8,152 nucleotides of DNA from an uncultured Clostridia bacterium (GTDB lineage: Bacteria; Bacillota; Clostridia; Monoglobales; Firm-18), in the NCBI GenBank assembly GCA_937914775.1, contig CALDNB010000059.1:1-8152 (forward strand), read 5' to 3'. Made by a program: the position numbers and the translations under genes. Below, piece after piece: positions 1 to 7,880 of the stretch (position 1 is its first letter; the number at the start of each line of letters is the position of its first letter). A model generated the notes under the pieces. That model did not search any database and had not been told where the DNA came from. It worked only from the letters and a program-made list of their open reading frames with translations.

Positions 1-375
1 TCCCGAAAAACTGTTGGAAAAATTGTTTTTGCAGACTCAGATAAACTTAAAACACTAAATAAAATAATGCACAAATATATTGAAGCCGAGATTGAAAAAA
101 GAATTACAGATAAATGTATAATTGATGCCGCAGTTTTGCACCAGACCCCCACTTTTAAAAAATGCACAAAGGTTGTGGCGGTAGTTGCAGACAAAGAGGT
201 ACGGCTGAAAAGAATTATGGCACGTGATAATTTAGACGAAAAAACTACCCTTGACAGAATCAACTCACAACTGTCAAACGAAGAATATAAAAACCTGGCT
301 GATATTGTAATAGAAAATAACGGCACCGAGGAACAATTTACAAACAAGGCAAGGGAGTGCTTGGAATCATTATGA
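1..375 (+). CDS. coaE: Dephospho-CoA kinase, C-terminal part (5' end outside window)
   Basis: CoaE phosphorylates the 3'-hydroxyl of dephospho-CoA with ATP, the last cytosolic step of coenzyme A synthesis. The frame is open from base 1 and gives 124 residues before TGA at 373-375; family members are about 200 residues, so roughly the first 70-80, including the P-loop, are missing. Visible family features are the GKIVFADSDKLKTLNKIMH stretch (residues 6-24 of the fragment), a KVVAVVAD strand, the RLKRIMARDNL segment of the lid region and a C-terminal IVIENNGTEEQ stretch typical of the family. The usual D-x-PLL-x-E segment reads DAAVLHQ here, which is divergent. The stop overlaps the ATG of the next gene (ATGA, 372-375), so the two are probably translationally coupled. 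The in-frame ATG at 67 is internal, because family similarity continues upstream of it. Confidence 0.9.
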   Translation, partial: SRKTVGKIVFADSDKLKTLNKIMHKYIEAEIEKRITDKCIIDAAVLHQTPTFKKCTKVVAVVADKEVRLKRIMARDNLDEKTTLDRINSQLSNEEYKNLADIVIENNGTEEQFTNKARECLESL

Positions 376-923
376 AGATACGAAACTTCGTGTTAATCGT
401 TGTTATAATACTTGTTGTTATAGGTTACAATAATTTAGACTTATTGTTTCCAATGAACCATTATGACACAGTTTTAAAATACGCCAAAGAGCAACAGACA
501 GACCCCTTGCTTGTTATGTCGATAATAAAAACAGAAAGCGGTTTTAAAGTTGATGCGGTGTCTAAAAAATCTGCAAAAGGACTTATGCAGATAACTGACG
601 ACACAGCAAAGTGGTGTGCAGAGAAAATCGGAATTTCAGACTTTGATACCGATATGTTGTTTGATGCTGATACCAATATAAGAATAGGCACATTTTATCT
701 TGGTTATCTGTTAAACAGATATGACGGTGATATTTCCTGCGGGGCTGCCGCCTACAACGGGGGAATGGGAAATGTGGATAAATGGCTTAAAGATGCAAGG
801 TATTCCAAAGACGGAAAAACTATTGACAGAACACCTTTTGGCGAAACTACGGCGTACATAAATAAAATAAAATTCAATTATAAAATGTATAATTTAATAT
901 ACGGAGGTAAGACAAATGGATAA
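372..923 (+). CDS. Membrane-anchored lytic transglycosylase (Slt/MltE-like)
   Basis: Lytic transglycosylases cleave the MurNAc-GlcNAc bond of peptidoglycan and leave a 1,6-anhydro end; this one should act outside the membrane. The 183-residue product starts with a hydrophobic segment (about residues 5-19) after a short basic head, which fits an uncleaved signal anchor. The catalytic domain fills the rest: catalytic Glu55 in KTESGF, GLMQI at 70-74, AAYNGG at 126-131, and ETTAYINKI at 158-166 near the end. I chose ATG 372, which overlaps the coaE stop. A GTG at 357 would add five residues (MLGII) and has AAGG 7 bases upstream, while AAGGGAG at 351-357 lies 14 bases from ATG 372, so the start is not settled. 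The 3' end overlaps the aminopeptidase gene by 8 bases. No LysM or other wall-binding domain is seen. coaE followed by such a gene is common in Clostridia. Confidence 0.9.
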   Translation: MKIRNFVLIVVIILVVIGYNNLDLLFPMNHYDTVLKYAKEQQTDPLLVMSIIKTESGFKVDAVSKKSAKGLMQITDDTAKWCAEKIGISDFDTDMLFDADTNIRIGTFYLGYLLNRYDGDISCGAAAYNGGMGNVDKWLKDARYSKDGKTIDRTPFGETTAYINKIKFNYKMYNLIYGGKTNG

Positions 924-2298
924 AATGTATGTGAGAAAAAACGGCTGGGAGAACATAAAAGCCGAAACAAAAAAAGAGATAATGGACTTTTGCGAGGGTT
1001 ACAAAGACTACCTTAATAACGGCAAAACAGAAAGACTTTGTTGCGAGAACACAATAAAAATTGCCAGAGAAAATGGTTTTAAAAGTTTAGGCGAGTTTGA
1101 AACATTAACTGCCGGTGACAAAGTGTATGTTGAAAACAAGGGCAAAGGCGTAATGCTTGCAGTTATAGGAACAGAGCCGATTTCAAAGGGAATTAACCTT
1201 GTTGCGGCTCATATGGACGCACCACGCCTTGACTTAAAACAAAATCCTTTGTACGAAGATACAGAACTTGCACTTTTTAAAACACACTATTACGGCGGAA
1301 TTAAAAAGTATCAGTGGACAGCGGTGCCTCTTGAAATTCACGGAGTTTTGATTAACGGCAAAGGCGAAAAAATTACTGTTTTAATAGGTGCGGATGAAAA
1401 TGACCCTGTATTTTGCGTAACAGATTTGCTTCCCCATCTTGCAGACAATCAGATGAAGAAAACAGGAAGAGAACTAATAGACGGTGAAAACTTAAACGTA
1501 CTAATCGGAAGTATCTGTGGTGATAAGGAAAAGGACAAAGTAAAAAATGCTGTTATGGACATTATCTATGATAAATACGGCATTGTTGAAGAAGACTTTA
1601 TAAGCGGTGAAATAGAAGTAGTTCCTGCAGGCAAAGCCCGTGACGTTGGCTTTGACAGAAGTTTAATCGGTGCTTATGCACAGGACGACAGAGTTTGTTC
1701 ATACACCGCATTAAAAGGTATTATGGAAACAGAAAAGCCGCAGAAAACTGCAGTATGTCTATTGGTAGATAAAGAAGAAATAGGCAGTATGGGTAATACA
1801 GGTATGCGTTCTGCATTCTTCCAGGACACTCTTGCAGTTATGATTAGTATGACTTGCGACTACAATGATTTATTAATAAGAAAAGCCCTTGCAAATTCAA
1901 TATGCTTGTCTGCAGACGTAGGTGCTGCTGTTGATCCTAATTACAAAGAGGTTTATGAAATCAACAACTCACCACTTTTAAATTACGGCGTGTTGATTAC
2001 AAAATATACCGGCTCAAGAGGTAAAGGCGGCTCAAACGATGCAAGTGCCGAACTTGTGGGCTTTGTAAGAAACTTGTTTAATAAAAATGATGTTAACTGG
2101 CAAATCGGTGAACTGGGTAAAGTTGATGCGGGCGGCGGCGGAACTGTAGCACAGTATGTTGCTAACTTAAACGTTGAAACTATTGACTGCGGTGTGCCCG
2201 TATTATCAATGCATTCACCCTTTGAAATTACTTCAAAACTTGATGTTTACATGACATACAAAGCATACAAGGCATTTTACAACTGCGAAAGGAACTGA
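916..2298 (+). CDS. apeA: M18 family zinc aminopeptidase (aminopeptidase I / aspartyl aminopeptidase type)
   Basis: This cytosolic metallo-aminopeptidase removes N-terminal residues from peptides; M18 enzymes are dinuclear zinc enzymes that form large tetrahedral dodecamers. All ligand motifs are present in the 460-residue product: AAHMDAP (His99, Asp101), AYAQDDRV (bridging Asp257), VDKEEIGS (Glu287 as base, Glu288 as ligand), SADVGAAVDPNY (Asp334) and LSMHSPFE (His433). Residue roles are assigned by alignment from memory with human DNPEP. The GSRGKGGSNDASAE segment (366-379) and the C-terminal KLDVYMTYKAYKAF also fit the family. Length is normal. The start at 916 has GGAGG at 903-907, 8 bases upstream, and overlaps the previous gene by 8 bases. 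The gene lies 5 bases before htpG. Whether it prefers acidic or hydrophobic N-terminal residues cannot be read from the sequence, so the symbol denotes the bacterial M18 group. Confidence 0.93.
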   Translation: MDKMYVRKNGWENIKAETKKEIMDFCEGYKDYLNNGKTERLCCENTIKIARENGFKSLGEFETLTAGDKVYVENKGKGVMLAVIGTEPISKGINLVAAHMDAPRLDLKQNPLYEDTELALFKTHYYGGIKKYQWTAVPLEIHGVLINGKGEKITVLIGADENDPVFCVTDLLPHLADNQMKKTGRELIDGENLNVLIGSICGDKEKDKVKNAVMDIIYDKYGIVEEDFISGEIEVVPAGKARDVGFDRSLIGAYAQDDRVCSYTALKGIMETEKPQKTAVCLLVDKEEIGSMGNTGMRSAFFQDTLAVMISMTCDYNDLLIRKALANSICLSADVGAAVDPNYKEVYEINNSPLLNYGVLITKYTGSRGKGGSNDASAELVGFVRNLFNKNDVNWQIGELGKVDAGGGGTVAQYVANLNVETIDCGVPVLSMHSPFEITSKLDVYMTYKAYKAFYNCERN

Positions 2299-2303
2299 TA
2301 CAA

Positions 2304-4049
2304 ATGAAAAAAGGAAATATTAAGGTCCACACACAAAATATTTTTCCTGTAATTAAAAAGTGGCTTTATTCAGATAAGGATATATTTTTAAGAGAACTTG
2401 TGGTAAATGGTTGCGACGCCATTACTAAAATGAAAAAACTGTCATCTTTAGGTGAGGCGGAAATGAACGACCAGCCGAAACTGTCAGTTGTTTGCGACAA
2501 GGAAGCAAAAACTGTTACTATTTCCGACAACGGAATAGGAATGACTGCGGAAGAGGTAGAAAAGTATATTACTCAGGTTGCCTTTTCAGGTGCGGAAGAA
2601 TTTCTTGAAAAATACAAAAGCAATCAGGAGGAAAGCCAGATTATAGGTCATTTTGGCCTTGGCTTTTACTCTGCATTTATGGTTGCAGATGTCGTTGAAA
2701 TTGATACACTTTCATATAAGGGTGGTAATGCAGTAAAATGGGTTTGCGACGGCGGTACGGAATACGAAATGGGTGACGGTGAAAGAACAGAGAGAGGTAC
2801 AACTATCACCCTACATATTGCGGAAAACGAAACTGAATTTTTAGAGCCGTTTAAGTTAAAAAGCATTCTTTTAAAATACTGCGGTTTCTTACCTTACCCC
2901 ATTTATCAGGACCATGAAGAAAACCCTGTAAATGACACTTGCCCTCTTTGGACAAGAAACCCTGCTGATTGCAGTGAAGAACAGTATAAAGAGTTATATC
3001 ACAGAATTTTTTCTGATATTAACGACCCCTTGTTCTGGATACATTTAAACGTAGAATACCCGTTTTCATTAAAGGGGATTTTATATTTTCCGAAACTTAC
3101 ACACGAGTTTGAATCGGCGGAAGGACAGATAAAACTATTCAACAACCAGGTGTTTGTTGCAGATAACATAAAAGAGGTAATCCCCGAATACTTAATGCTT
3201 TTAAAAGGCGTTATTGACTGCCCCGATTTACCTCTTAACGTTTCAAGAAGTTTCTTGCAAAATGACGGACAGGTAAATAAAATTTCAGTCCACATTACCA
3301 AGAAAGTTGCGGACAAACTTGTGTCACTTCACAACACAGAAAAGGAACAGTATGACACTTATTACGACGATATAGCACCGTTTATCGAGTACGGATGTTT
3401 GCGTGACGAAAAGTTTTATGACAAATTAAAGCCATGTCTTCAGGCAAAAGATTTAGACGGTAATTTTGTTGAAATCACAAAATATGCAGAGGAAAACAAC
3501 AAAGAAATTACCTATGTGTCTGACCCGAAAATGCAGGTGCAGTACATTAAGATTTTAAAAGAGGCAGACAAAAATGCCATTATTCTGCCCCACATTATAG
3601 ACACTCATTTCATAAGTTTTCTTGAAATGAAAGAGGGGTACAAGTTTACAAGAATTGACTCCACTCCCGAAAATAATGAGGGTGACGAAGAAATTTCAAA
3701 ACTGTTCTCAGATATTTTAGGTGATGAAACCCTTAAAGTTACTACTGCATCATTAAAAACCAACGTTCCTGCGATTTTGTCCGAAGACGAACAGACAAGA
3801 CGTATGGCGGATATTACAAGAATGTTCGGCGGAGGATATACTGCACCGAAAACTTATACTTTAATTGTTAATACTGACAGTCCGTTAACGGAAAAGGTTA
3901 AAACAATAAAAGACGAGGAAATTAAAAAGGATATCTGCAAACAGATTTACGATATTGCAAGAATTTGCCATGCACCTTTAGAGGTTGACCAGTTGGCTAA
4001 ATTTATAGAGAGAAGTACAAAAATTTTAGAAATGTTGGCAGACAAATAA
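2304..4049 (+). CDS. htpG: HtpG, Hsp90-family molecular chaperone (compact form)
   Basis: HtpG is the bacterial Hsp90, a cytosolic homodimeric ATP-driven clamp that remodels client proteins. The N-terminal GHKL ATPase domain spans about residues 1-200: FLREL with catalytic Glu31, Asn35 for Mg-ATP, DNGIGM at 75-80 and GHFGLGFYSAF at 115-125. The middle domain follows (about 215-450), with LWTRNP, the SLKGILYFPK client loop and DLPLNVSRSFLQ carrying ATP-contacting Arg315. A dimerisation domain (about 465-581) starts after a short acidic linker and includes TNVPAILSEDEQTRRM. At 581 residues it is about 40-45 shorter than the E. coli and B. subtilis proteins, with the linker region between middle and C-terminal domains reduced. 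The normally strong SNASDA motif reads VNGCDA, although the key Asn is kept. AAAGGAA at 2288-2294 lies 9 bases before the ATG. The frame is intact, so this is a divergent or paralogous HtpG rather than a broken one. Confidence 0.94.
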   Translation: MKKGNIKVHTQNIFPVIKKWLYSDKDIFLRELVVNGCDAITKMKKLSSLGEAEMNDQPKLSVVCDKEAKTVTISDNGIGMTAEEVEKYITQVAFSGAEEFLEKYKSNQEESQIIGHFGLGFYSAFMVADVVEIDTLSYKGGNAVKWVCDGGTEYEMGDGERTERGTTITLHIAENETEFLEPFKLKSILLKYCGFLPYPIYQDHEENPVNDTCPLWTRNPADCSEEQYKELYHRIFSDINDPLFWIHLNVEYPFSLKGILYFPKLTHEFESAEGQIKLFNNQVFVADNIKEVIPEYLMLLKGVIDCPDLPLNVSRSFLQNDGQVNKISVHITKKVADKLVSLHNTEKEQYDTYYDDIAPFIEYGCLRDEKFYDKLKPCLQAKDLDGNFVEITKYAEENNKEITYVSDPKMQVQYIKILKEADKNAIILPHIIDTHFISFLEMKEGYKFTRIDSTPENNEGDEEISKLFSDILGDETLKVTTASLKTNVPAILSEDEQTRRMADITRMFGGGYTAPKTYTLIVNTDSPLTEKVKTIKDEEIKKDICKQIYDIARICHAPLEVDQLAKFIERSTKILEMLADK

Positions 4050-4061
4050 GGAGGTGGAAGT

Positions 4062-6209
4062 ATGAAAAAGGAAACATTAAAAATCGGTGGTATGCATTGT
4101 GCATCATGCAGCGCTCTTCTGGAAATGAAACTAAATGGTACAGAAGGTATAACTGATGCAGTAGTATCTATTGCTACCGGTAAGGCAACATTTACTTACG
4201 ACGAAAATGCCGTAAGTTTAAACGACGTTGAAAAAATCGTAAACAGTCTTGGTTTCTTTGTTGAAAAAGAAGAACAGGACGTAAAAAAAAACAGATTTAA
4301 CACGTTAAAAAAGAAGTTTATCTTTTCGGCATTATTTTCTTTCCCGCTGCTTGTGTTTTCTATGCTTCCAATGCTTGGACCTGGCAGCGGCCTTGTGTCG
4401 GAAAACCATACTATTTACGGTCTTATTCAGTTGTTACTGTGTATTCCTGTTATTATAACCGGCTTTGATTTTTATAAAAACGGTTTTAGAAATCTTATAA
4501 ATTTCCGTCCTAATATGGATACTTTAATTGCCGTCAGTACTTCTGTTGCATTTATATACAGCGTAATTGAACTGGTACTTGGCGCTCATCATTTTTATTT
4601 TGAAAGCAGTGCCGTTATTATAACTTTGGTGCTTTTAGGTAATATGCTTGAAGAACGTGCCAAAGGTAAAACGGGTGAGGCGATAAAATCCCTTATGAAA
4701 CTTGCTCCTAAAACCGCTGTGCTTTGTATAGGCGACGAAGTAAAAGAAGTTGATGTTTCACTAATTAAGCCAGGGGATATTCTCCTTGTTAAAACGGGAG
4801 ACAGTATCCCTGTTGACGGTGAAATAGTGGAGGGAGAGCCATCTGTTGACGAAAGTATGCTTACAGGGGAAAGTATGCCCATTGAAAAAATGTCGGGCGA
4901 TAATGTCACAGGCGGAACTATTGTTGTAAACGGATACCTTAAAATGAAAGCAACAAAAGTGGGAAAAGATACTGTACTTTCCCAGATTATAAAACTTGTT
5001 GAAGATGCGCAGGGGTCTAAAGCACCTATTGCACGACTTGCGGACAAAGTTTCCCTTGTATTTGTGCCCACAGTTATTGCTATTGCTTTAATATCATTTT
5101 GTGTATGGCTTTTAAGCACAGGAGATTTATATTTTTCTTTTAAAATATTTATATCTGTACTTGTAATTGCCTGTCCCTGTGCATTAGGACTTGCAACACC
5201 TACTGCAATTATGGTGGGCACAGGCAGAGCTGCTAAAATGGGAATTTTGTTTAAAAATGCAGAAAGCCTTGAAACGGCAAACAAGGCAACTACCATTGTA
5301 CTTGATAAAACAGGCACATTAACAAAAGGTGAGCCAGTTGTTACTGATGTGATTTCTAAAGACATAGAAGAAGAGGAGTTAATTAAACTTACTGCTTCTG
5401 TCGAAAAGTTTTCAACTCATCCTCTTGCTAAAGCCATTGTAAAATTTGCTGATGAAAAAAACATAAAGTATGAAGATGCAACAGATGTTACAGTTTCGTC
5501 AGGTCTTGGTATTTCCGGTGTTGTAAATGGTGACAAAGTAACAATAGGAAACAGCACATTTACAAATGCAACCGAAAACAATGATTTGGCAAAACAAGGA
5601 AAAACATTAGTGTATGTTTCAGTAAATGAAGAATTAAAAGGTATTTTTGCGATTGCAGATGATATTAAAGAGGACAGCATTGAAGTAATTGCAAAGTTAA
5701 AAAATATGGGACTTAAAACCGTAATGATTACAGGTGACAATATGGTAACTGCATCTGCAGTTGCTGATAAATTAAAAATCGACTCAGTCTATGCAGGTGT
5801 TTTGCCTCAGGATAAAGCAAAGTATGTTAAAAAGTATATGGATATGGGGCAGACAGTTATTATGGTAGGTGACGGAATTAACGACGCTCCCGCGCTTACA
5901 CAGGCGAATGTGGGAATTGCCATAGGAAGCGGAACGGACGTTGCAATTGAAAGTGCAGACGTTGTACTTGTTAAAAACAGTATCAGCGATGTGGCAGAGG
6001 CAATAAAAATCAGCCGCAAAGTTATGGTTAATATTAAACAAAATCTGTTCTGGGCATTTTGTTATAACTGCCTTGGAATTCCCGTTGCGGCAGGTATTTT
6101 GTACCTTTTCGGAGGTCCGCTTTTAAGCCCTATGATTGCCGCAGGGGCAATGAGTCTTTCGTCAGTTTGCGTAGTTACAAACGCTCTTCGACTTAACAGA
6201 ATGAAGTAA
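4062..6209 (+). CDS. copA: Copper-translocating P1B-type ATPase
   Basis: CopA uses ATP to pump Cu(I) out of the cytosol and is the main copper-resistance pump of many bacteria. The 715-residue product has one N-terminal heavy-metal domain (about 3-70) with MHCASC (Cys13, Cys16), then TM segments with the CPC ion site at 371-373 in IACPCALGLATP. The actuator domain has LTGES at 267-271. The ATP-binding domain has DKTGTLT with phosphorylated Asp415, the His-Pro motif at 453-454, MITGDN at 555-560 and GDGINDAP at 603-610. The last two membrane segments carry Tyr-Asn at 668-669 and Met-Ser-Leu-Ser-Ser at 697-701, the signature of Cu(I) pumps rather than Zn/Cd or Ag-only classes. AAGGAGGTGG at 4048-4057 gives a near-perfect ribosome binding site. 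The gene lies 12 bases after htpG, with no room for a CsoR- or CopY-type operator, and no copper chaperone gene follows. Confidence 0.96.
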   Translation: MKKETLKIGGMHCASCSALLEMKLNGTEGITDAVVSIATGKATFTYDENAVSLNDVEKIVNSLGFFVEKEEQDVKKNRFNTLKKKFIFSALFSFPLLVFSMLPMLGPGSGLVSENHTIYGLIQLLLCIPVIITGFDFYKNGFRNLINFRPNMDTLIAVSTSVAFIYSVIELVLGAHHFYFESSAVIITLVLLGNMLEERAKGKTGEAIKSLMKLAPKTAVLCIGDEVKEVDVSLIKPGDILLVKTGDSIPVDGEIVEGEPSVDESMLTGESMPIEKMSGDNVTGGTIVVNGYLKMKATKVGKDTVLSQIIKLVEDAQGSKAPIARLADKVSLVFVPTVIAIALISFCVWLLSTGDLYFSFKIFISVLVIACPCALGLATPTAIMVGTGRAAKMGILFKNAESLETANKATTIVLDKTGTLTKGEPVVTDVISKDIEEEELIKLTASVEKFSTHPLAKAIVKFADEKNIKYEDATDVTVSSGLGISGVVNGDKVTIGNSTFTNATENNDLAKQGKTLVYVSVNEELKGIFAIADDIKEDSIEVIAKLKNMGLKTVMITGDNMVTASAVADKLKIDSVYAGVLPQDKAKYVKKYMDMGQTVIMVGDGINDAPALTQANVGIAIGSGTDVAIESADVVLVKNSISDVAEAIKISRKVMVNIKQNLFWAFCYNCLGIPVAAGILYLFGGPLLSPMIAAGAMSLSSVCVVTNALRLNRMK

Positions 6210-6261
6210 ACTTTTTATTCATTAGTTTACATAAATTTTATCAAATAATGTATATTTTACC

Positions 6262-6322
6262 TGTTGATAAAGTTAATAAATCTGTTGATAACCCATAAAA
6301 TGCACGTTGGAATTGTTGATAA
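6262..6322 (+). repeat. Three phased direct repeats of TGTTGATAA (DnaA-box-like cluster)
   Basis: The 9-mer TGTTGATAA occurs at 6262-6270, 6283-6291 and 6314-6322, always in the same orientation. Start-to-start distances are 21 and 31 bases, close to two and three turns of B-DNA, so the copies would lie on nearly the same face. The first two extend to CTGTTGATAA, and the last two share GTTGATAAC. The reverse complement, TTATCAACA, differs at one position from the canonical DnaA box TTATCCACA. The sequence just right (6323-6375) is very AT-rich and holds two TCATATA copies at 6334-6340 and 6344-6350. The cluster sits between convergent genes, where no promoter or operator is expected. Binding of DnaA is inference; an unrelated regulator is possible. 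Confidence 0.5.
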
Positions 6323-6371
6323 CTCGTGTATATTCATATAAAATCATATATTATGTTAACTGAATAATATA

Positions 6372-6402
6372 AAAAGAGGAGTTACATTGTAACTCCTCTT
6401 TT
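6372..6402. terminator. Bidirectional rho-independent terminator between copA and gatB
   Basis: The arms 6372-6385 and 6389-6402 are perfect reverse complements (14 bp: AAAAGAGGAGTTAC pairing with GTAACTCCTCTTTT) around a 3-base loop ATT. Read on the + strand the hairpin ends in TTTT followed by ATTATCTTTTT; read on the - strand it ends in a run of five T. It can therefore end the five-gene + strand operon, about 160 bases after copA, and the - strand gatB transcript. One base separates the stem from the gatB stop codon (TTA at 6404-6406 on the + strand). Confidence 0.9.
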
Positions 6403-6403
6403 A

Positions 6404-7837
6404 TTATCTTTTTGCTAATTCTTCAAGAATTAATTTGTTAATAATCTGGGGATTTCCTTTGCCTTTTGTTGCTCTCATTGTCTGACCTACAATAAAGCCT
6501 ACCGCTTTGTCTTTACCTGCTTTGTAGTCTGCAACAGACTGCGGATTTGCATCAATAATTTCTGCAACTATTTTTGCAAGTTCTCCTTCGTCACTAATCT
6601 GAACAAGTCCTAATTTTTTAACTATTTCTTCAGGGTCCTGATCCTGCTCAAATAACGCTTCTATGACCTTTTTACCTGCGGTGTTACTGATTGTGCCTTT
6701 TTCAATCAAAGCGATTAATTTCGCAAGATTTTCCGCTTTAAATGGTATCTGGTCAGGTGTTAAGTTCTTTTCGTTAAGCATTTTTGAAATGTCGCTTAAA
6801 ATCCAGTTGCTTACTGCCTTTGGTGTTGCACCAACGTCAACACATTTCTGGAAGTAGTCGGACAATGGTTTACTTAATGTAATCTGCTCTGCATCGTATT
6901 CTGACAAGTTATATTCTTTAATATATCTTGCAACTCTTGAAGCAGGAAGTTCAGGCATTTCTGCTTTGATTTTGTTAACCCAGTCTTCGTCGATTACGAT
7001 TGATACAAGGTCAGGCTCGGGGAAGTATCTGTAATCGTGTGCTTCCTCTTTACTTCTCATTGAAGTAGTAATACCTTTTTCATCGTCCCAGCGTCTTGTT
7101 TCCTGAACAATTTCATTTCCTGCAGAAATCTCAGTAATCTGTCTTTTTACTTCGTACTGGATTGCTCTGTATGCGGCTCTGAATGAGTTTACGTTTTTCA
7201 TTTCAGTTCTTGTACCGAATTCTTTTTGACCTACAGGTCTTACAGAAACGTTAACGTCGCATCTTAAAGAGCCCTCCTGCATTTTACAGTCAGAAACTTC
7301 AGTATATTCCAGAATGGCTTTTAGTGCTTCTAAAAATGCTTTGGCATCGTCTGCACTTCTCATATCAGGCTCTGATACGATTTCTATTAATGGAACACCG
7401 CATCTGTTATAGTCAACAAGGGTAATTCCGTCTGATGCTTCGTGAAGTAATTTTCCTGCATCTTCTTCAATATGAATTCTTGTGATACCAATTTTTTTCT
7501 TTACGCCGTCAACATCAATTTCAATGTATCCGTTTTTGCAGATAGGCATATCGTACTGTGATGTCTGGTATGCTTTAGGCAAGTCGGGATAGAAGTAGTT
7601 CTTTCTGTCCTGCTTACCAACTTTAGTGATTTCGCAGTTTGTTGCAAGACCTGCCTTTATTGCATAGTCAACAACAGTTTTGTTAAGAACGGGAAGAACA
7701 CCGGGCATACCTGTACAGATAGGGCAGCAGTGGGTGTTTGTTTCTCCGCCGAATTCATTTGGACAACCGCAATATATTTTAGTTTTGGTTTTAAGTTCTG
7801 CGTGAACTTCCAAACCGATAACTGTTTCAAAATTCAT
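6404..7837 (-). CDS. gatB: Aspartyl/glutamyl-tRNA(Asn/Gln) amidotransferase subunit B
   Basis: GatB binds mischarged Glu-tRNA(Gln) or Asp-tRNA(Asn), phosphorylates the side-chain carboxylate with ATP and receives ammonia from GatA to make Gln- or Asn-tRNA. The 477-residue product has normal length. It starts with MNFETVIGLEVHAEL, in which Glu10 and His12 fit the metal-site residues described for S. aureus GatB, followed by a Cys-rich zinc site (Cys23, Cys25, Cys38, Cys41; Cys37 is extra). HIEEDAGKL (122-130), VDYNRCGVPLIEIVSEPD (141-158), EGSLRCDVNVSVRP (188-201) and HDYRYFPEPDL (267-277) complete the catalytic cradle. The helical and YqeY-like tail runs from about 295 to the end, closing with VGFIVGQTMRATKGKGNP. 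AGAGGTG (7845-7851, complement) lies 7 bases before the ATG. No gatC or gatA adjoins it; promoter and terminator flank it, so it appears to be transcribed alone. Confidence 0.97.
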   Translation of the reverse strand: MNFETVIGLEVHAELKTKTKIYCGCPNEFGGETNTHCCPICTGMPGVLPVLNKTVVDYAIKAGLATNCEITKVGKQDRKNYFYPDLPKAYQTSQYDMPICKNGYIEIDVDGVKKKIGITRIHIEEDAGKLLHEASDGITLVDYNRCGVPLIEIVSEPDMRSADDAKAFLEALKAILEYTEVSDCKMQEGSLRCDVNVSVRPVGQKEFGTRTEMKNVNSFRAAYRAIQYEVKRQITEISAGNEIVQETRRWDDEKGITTSMRSKEEAHDYRYFPEPDLVSIVIDEDWVNKIKAEMPELPASRVARYIKEYNLSEYDAEQITLSKPLSDYFQKCVDVGATPKAVSNWILSDISKMLNEKNLTPDQIPFKAENLAKLIALIEKGTISNTAGKKVIEALFEQDQDPEEIVKKLGLVQISDEGELAKIVAEIIDANPQSVADYKAGKDKAVGFIVGQTMRATKGKGNPQIINKLILEELAKR

Positions 7838-7880
7838 CTTAATTCACCTCTTTTTAGACTTAAAAAACCAATGTAAATTC

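Noticed and set aside
2999..3316. Open frame on the - strand opposite htpG, with others at 461-691, 2666-2866 and 5417-5740
   Set aside because: All are opposite strong coding genes, have no family similarity I can see and do not form a gene arrangement of their own.
4595..5365. Long open frame of 256 codons on the - strand opposite copA
   Set aside because: It lies fully inside a well-conserved P-type ATPase gene. Its composition is the low-complexity Ser/Thr/Ile/Pro pattern expected of the antisense of a coding frame, and I see no recognisable domain.
6206..6230. 7-bp inverted repeat (GTAAACT / AGTTTAC) with an 11-base loop just after the copA stop
   Set aside because: The stem is short and AT-rich, the loop is large and no T-run follows it. 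The 14-bp hairpin at 6372-6402 is a far better terminator.
6262..6322. Chromosome replication origin
   Set aside because: The repeats resemble DnaA boxes, but none is canonical, there are only three, and the flanking genes are not the usual oriC neighbours.
6210..6371. Possible small gene or ncRNA between copA and gatB
   Set aside because: I found no convincing promoter pair, ribosome binding site with an open frame, or extended RNA structure. Only the repeats and AT-rich sequence stand out.
7838..7874. Possible T-box or other riboswitch ahead of the tRNA-related gene gatB
   Set aside because: The predicted leader is only about 36 bases, and no T-box sequence or terminator hairpin is present.
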